From the NCBI RefSeq assembly GCF_040750475.1, contig NZ_JABJVY010000002.1, positions 62,001 through 126,000 of the forward strand: 64,000 nucleotides of DNA, read 5' to 3'. This DNA comes from Amorphus sp040750475. GTDB taxonomy: Bacteria; Pseudomonadota; Alphaproteobacteria; Rhizobiales; Amorphaceae. Numbering within the stretch: position 1 is the first letter of the stretch; each line of letters begins with the position of its first letter. The translations under genes were made by a program, and so were the position numbers. Shown here piece by piece: positions 60,908 to 64,000 of the stretch. The notes below the pieces were generated by a model. It saw only the letters and a program-made list of their open reading frames with translations, was not told the origin of the DNA and searched no databases.

Positions 60908-61993
60908 GTGGCTTCGGGTGGTCTATCTCGCGCACTCGTCTCAATTGCGGTGGCAGCTTGCGTTGTCGTCGGGGCCGGGGTGCGCGTCGAGCCGGCCGCC
61001 GCCCAGCTCAATCGGCCCGTGGAAAGCACGTTGTCGGCCGTGGTGGAGGGCTATATCCGGCCCGGCTATGCCGCCCTTGCCGATGCCTCCAATTCGCTTC
61101 AGGCGGCGACGGTGCGCTACTGCGCCAACCCGTCCGACACCACGCGTGCGGCCGTCGATGAGAGCTTCCGCCGCACCGTTCAGGCGTTGGGGGCGGTGGC
61201 GTTCATCGATTTCGGTCCCGCCGGGATCAACCGTCGTTTGGAGCGTCTGAACACGCCCGCGCCGGAAAAGGATGGCGAGGAGAATCCGCCGATCGTCGCG
61301 GGCGATGGCTCGCAAGCGGGGCCGGAGGATGTCGGTGCGCTTGCCCAGGAACCGCCTCAGATCCAGGGGCTTCCGGCCTTCGAGCGCCTGCTGGTGGCCG
61401 CGCCTGCGGAACCCGGCAGCGACCGCTTCGCCGAGACCTGCCGCTTTGCCGGCCTGGTCGCCGCCAACGTCCGGGCGATTGCGACGGCGCTTGATTCCGA
61501 TTGGGCAAAAGATGGCGGCTACGGGGATTGGCTGGCCGCGCCGGCTCCCGACAATCCGGTCTATCCGAAAGTCGAGCTCGCGCTTGAGGAAGTCCTGGCG
61601 GCGTTCGTCCGGGGAACCCGGGCGGCCGGAGATCGGCTCCAGCGCTTCACCGCCGATCAGGCGGCTGGCGCCGCGCTCGGGCCATTCGATCGCAGCCAAC
61701 TCGTCATGCTCTATCAGCAGGCGGAGGTGCGCGGCCTGGGCCAGTTCTTTCAGGCCGTGGATCTGGTGGACGCCACCGAACCGCCCTACCGCGTCCACGC
61801 CGAACGGGTCGCTGCGTCGATCGGCGAAGCGAGTGCCGCATTGGCGGAGATCAAAGTCGAAGACAGCGATAAGCCCAGCGAACAGACAATCGCGGCGATG
61901 ACGCGCGCCCGCGCGGCGTTGATGGAGGCCGGCGACAGCGCGGAGCTGTTGAGCGCCGAACTCGCTAAGGCCCACGCATCGGATCAGCGTTAA
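60908..61993 (+). CDS. Imelysin-like (M75) periplasmic protein
   Basis: The protein has 361 residues, with a signal peptide (LVSIAVAACVVVGAGVRVEPAAA). The helical domain contains YIRPGYAALADASNSLQAA, QGLPAFERLL (family GLPA-x-E motif), FAETCRFAGLVAANVRAIA and YQQAEVRGLGQFFQAVDLVD. It resembles imelysin/ICMP proteins linked to iron uptake, though a classic GxHxxE metal motif is not evident. The start GTG at 60908 has AAGGG. It is convergent with the PqiC-like gene. Confidence 0.78.
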   Translation: MASGGLSRALVSIAVAACVVVGAGVRVEPAAAQLNRPVESTLSAVVEGYIRPGYAALADASNSLQAATVRYCANPSDTTRAAVDESFRRTVQALGAVAFIDFGPAGINRRLERLNTPAPEKDGEENPPIVAGDGSQAGPEDVGALAQEPPQIQGLPAFERLLVAAPAEPGSDRFAETCRFAGLVAANVRAIATALDSDWAKDGGYGDWLAAPAPDNPVYPKVELALEEVLAAFVRGTRAAGDRLQRFTADQAAGAALGPFDRSQLVMLYQQAEVRGLGQFFQAVDLVDATEPPYRVHAERVAASIGEASAALAEIKVEDSDKPSEQTIAAMTRARAALMEAGDSAELLSAELAKAHASDQR

Positions 61994-62155
61994 GCAAAGC
62001 CAGCGAAAGTGGGAACCGGTTTCGCGTGTTTTTTCGCTCGCTCCAGCTCGCTGCTCCGCGAGGGCGGCCGATCGCCCGGCGCGGTCGCGCGCAGGCCTTG
62101 CAAAAGCCGGGAAGCAAGCGAAGCATTCCGGCAGGGGAGACGCCTGGAAGACGTC

Positions 62156-62259
62156 GACCCGTTCGGCTTTTCTCAGCATCGCGGAACGGGTCTAAGGTCT
62201 TGTTTCGACGCGTTTCCGTACGGTCAACCGGTGCCCACTTGGCCTGGAAACGCTCTCTA
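62156..62259 (-). repeat. Dispersed intergenic repeat TAGAGCGTTTCC, copy D (inverted)
   Basis: On the minus strand TAGAGAGCGTTTCCAGGCCA, an ACCGGTTGACC core, AACGCGTCGAAACA and CCGTTCCGCGATGC match copies A and B. The first three bases are the stop codon of the PqiC-like gene. Confidence 0.8.
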
Positions 62260-62946
62260 GCGGATCGTTGAGACGATCCAGCGCACCATCTCCTCGACCA
62301 CCGTCTGATTGGCGAGATCCAGGCCGTCGACGGCGGCTTGCACGGTGTCGCCACGCATCGGCTGGGTGGCGGTGAAGACGCGGCTTGCGACCACCCGGCC
62401 ATTGCGATCGTCCAGGATCTTGGCGGAAATGGTGACGAGCGCGCGGTCGGAGCCGGCGGTCTCGGCCTGGAACGCCCGGATCTCCGTTACGATCTGATAG
62501 TTGATCAGCAGGCTCTGGCCGGGCAGCCCGACGGCCTTTACGCGCCCGGAGTTCTCCAATGCGGCCGCCAGGACCGACTGGAACACGTTCGGCAGCCGGT
62601 CTGGCCACTGGACGTTCGGATAGTAGGAGAGGGTGGCAGGGGTCGGCCGAACCGCGATCAGGTTGGTGTTGAGCGCGTCGAGGGCAAGCGGCGTTGCGAC
62701 CAGGAGCTGGGATCCGACGCGACCGTTGAGGCCCGTTATCTCCGCCGGCGGGGCAAGGGTGTAGATCGCTTCGACCGACGAGCCTCCACCGCCCAGCGCG
62801 GCACAGGCGCTGACGCCGGCTGCCAACACGGCCGCCGCACAGGCGCGGAGCAGCCGGCGCCGGGGCGCCGTCTCACCGGCCTTCGTCTCGCGCGACGCTG
62901 CATACTGGCGGGTCAAGCGCGCCTCCTCATTGGGCCCGACGGTCAC
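62257..62946 (-). CDS. ABC transport auxiliary lipoprotein (PqiC/MlaA-type DUF330 component)
   Basis: The protein has 229 residues. A lipobox (AGVSAC, cysteine 46) follows a signal sequence, and the domain IYTLAPPAEITGLNGRVGSQ, RPTPATLSYYPNVQWPDRLP and IVSTIR fits the auxiliary lipoprotein of Mce-type lipid transporters (PqiC/LetB partners). It starts at GTG 62946, overlapping the Mce stop by one base. Its TAG stop is the start of a dispersed repeat. Confidence 0.87.
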   Translation of the reverse strand: MTVGPNEEARLTRQYAASRETKAGETAPRRRLLRACAAAVLAAGVSACAALGGGGSSVEAIYTLAPPAEITGLNGRVGSQLLVATPLALDALNTNLIAVRPTPATLSYYPNVQWPDRLPNVFQSVLAAALENSGRVKAVGLPGQSLLINYQIVTEIRAFQAETAGSDRALVTISAKILDDRNGRVVASRVFTATQPMRGDTVQAAVDGLDLANQTVVEEMVRWIVSTIR

Positions 62947-64000
62947 TAACGTCGCTGGGGCTGATAACGGGGGCCTTCGGGACCACCGAAGATCACCCGG
63001 CTCGGGTTGCGGTCAAGGTTGCTGAAGGTGCGCTCGATCTCGCGCAGCGTCTGGCGCGCCTGGTCCATCACGCCGCGGAAGTCGTCGACGCCCGAGGTCG
63101 AGAAGCGCTCCAGGCCGGCCGAGATCGGCACCGCCCGGCTTTCGAAGGCCTGCGCGATCACCTTGATCGCCCGGAACGCCTCGGTTGCCTCGGTGATCAG
63201 CCCCTGTCCGTCGCCCTCGACCATCGTGCCGACTTTGTCGACGAGATCGTTGACCCGGGTCGAGGCCGCGTTGAGCTTGTCGGAGATCTCGCGGGCGTTC
63301 TGCGCGACCTGGTCGACGGTGTCCTTCTGGGCGTCGAGCTTGTCGGCGAAAGCGCGCGCACTTGCCGCCGTATCGCGGGCATCGGCGATCATCGCGCTGA
63401 TGTCCTCGGAGCGATCGGACACCGCCTGCACCACATTGCCGACATTGTCCACGATGGTGCCAACCTTGGCGGGATCGATGGCGGCCAGCAACCCGTCGAG
63501 CTGGTCGACCGTCGGCTGCAGGCTGGCAAGCAAGCTGTCGGCACGCGCGCTCGCGCTGCTGATGGAGGCGATCGCCTGCTGGATCTCCGCATTCTGGTCG
63601 GAGACCGTCTGGCTGACGGTGCGCACGTTCGCAGCGCTCACGCTTGCATCGGCAATGAAGCTGTCGATCTCCTGAGTCCGCCCGGCGAAGGTGGAGACCA
63701 CCGATTGGACGTTGTCCACAATGGTGTGGATCTGGGTCGGATCGACGGCGGCGAGAATGCCGTCGAGCCGGTCCGCCGTCGGCTGCAAGCTGGCCAGAAT
63801 GCCATCGGCGCGCTCGCTTGCGCTGCGCACGGCGGCAATTGTCTGTTGGATGTCGGCGTTCTGGTCGGAGACGGTCTCGCTGATGGTGCGGATATGCGCC
63901 GCGCTCGCGCTGGCATCGGCGATGAGGCTGTCGATCTCGTCGGTCCGCCCCGAGATGGCCGCGACCACCGACTGCACGCCATCCACGATCGACTGGATCT
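62946..64000 (-). CDS. Mce/MlaD-like protein, C-terminal part (5' end outside window)
   Basis: The visible part is a long helical tail made of near-identical 89-residue units. Each has the plan DxVQSVVxxxxGRTxEIDSxIADAS, SDQNAxIQQxIA, ADxxLASLQPTxDxLDGxLAAxDP. It ends FSNLDRNPSRVIFGGPEGPR then YQPQRR, the usual close of Mce proteins of this type. The MCE domain and N-terminal anchor should lie beyond the right edge, probably with the permease and ATPase genes. It acts in trans-envelope lipid transport. Confidence 0.87.
   Translation of the reverse strand, partial: IQSIVDGVQSVVAAISGRTDEIDSLIADASASAAHIRTISETVSDQNADIQQTIAAVRSASERADGILASLQPTADRLDGILAAVDPTQIHTIVDNVQSVVSTFAGRTQEIDSFIADASVSAANVRTVSQTVSDQNAEIQQAIASISSASARADSLLASLQPTVDQLDGLLAAIDPAKVGTIVDNVGNVVQAVSDRSEDISAMIADARDTAASARAFADKLDAQKDTVDQVAQNAREISDKLNAASTRVNDLVDKVGTMVEGDGQGLITEATEAFRAIKVIAQAFESRAVPISAGLERFSTSGVDDFRGVMDQARQTLREIERTFSNLDRNPSRVIFGGPEGPRYQPQRR

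Overview
The window is GC-rich, densely coding bacterial chromosome, most likely from an alphaproteobacterium of the order Hyphomicrobiales (Rhizobiales). The evidence is a NepR/PhyR general-stress pair with GGAAC-N16/17-CGTT promoters, an HWE-family histidine kinase, Zur-type TTATAA-centred operators, two TRAP transporter operons, a Ku/LigD pair, and roughly 100-bp intergenic repeats beginning TAGAGCGTTTCC. No ribosomal RNA, CRISPR array or prophage was seen. Two tRNA genes, Ser(GGA) and Lys(CTT), are present.

1-16 kb is catabolic. The 3' part of an FAD-dependent amino-acid oxidase-like gene is followed by two tandem 780-residue BisC-type molybdopterin oxidoreductases and an IclR regulator. 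Next comes a scar of a lost potassium transport operon: a small peptide gene, kdpF, and the first half of kdpA joined in frame to the start of kdpE. A minus-strand cluster follows (dgdA, a VOC protein, an M19 dipeptidase homologue, then TRAP dctP-dctQ-dctM). It is divergent from a LysR gene, and a near-perfect 24-bp palindrome lies between them.

16-25 kb is a one-carbon cluster: a TetR regulator, a second TRAP transporter, a LigM-type tetrahydrofolate-dependent demethylase, PurU, a MetF-like reductase and FolD. PurU and FolD are both truncated, and FolD ends in a graveyard of IS91-type, tyrosine-recombinase and IS3-type remnants. 25-30 kb holds an alpha/beta hydrolase, a GMC oxidoreductase remnant, an SDR/SnoaL-like pair divergent from a LysR gene, and a MITE-like element.

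30-40 kb is built around zinc. A Tat-exported PhoX phosphatase is divergent from an apparent operon encoding a COG0523 GTPase, a DUF1826 protein, Zur, an overlooked 38-residue membrane peptide, ZnuC, ZnuB and ZnuA. A HupE-like protein, a membrane protein and a DUF1007 protein follow. Zur-like palindromes sit at both ends of the divergent intergenic region, and another lies upstream of a zinc-type CDF transporter at 44.6 kb.

40-64 kb is rich in stress and envelope functions: MsrA, a CHAD protein, MepA, CDF, LigD, Ku, a PfpI-like protein, a Rho-N-like small protein, a YihY/BrkB membrane protein, CsbD, an FNR-like regulator, a pseudo-receiver, a histidine kinase with an ethylene-receptor-like membrane domain, a phospholipase D, NepR/PhyR, a DUF1328 peptide, AroQ, an imelysin-like protein and part of an Mce/Mla lipid-transport operon. 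Candidate EcfG promoters precede pfpI, csbD, nepR and, more weakly, three other genes, which suggests a general-stress island. The sigma factor EcfG itself is not next to nepR.
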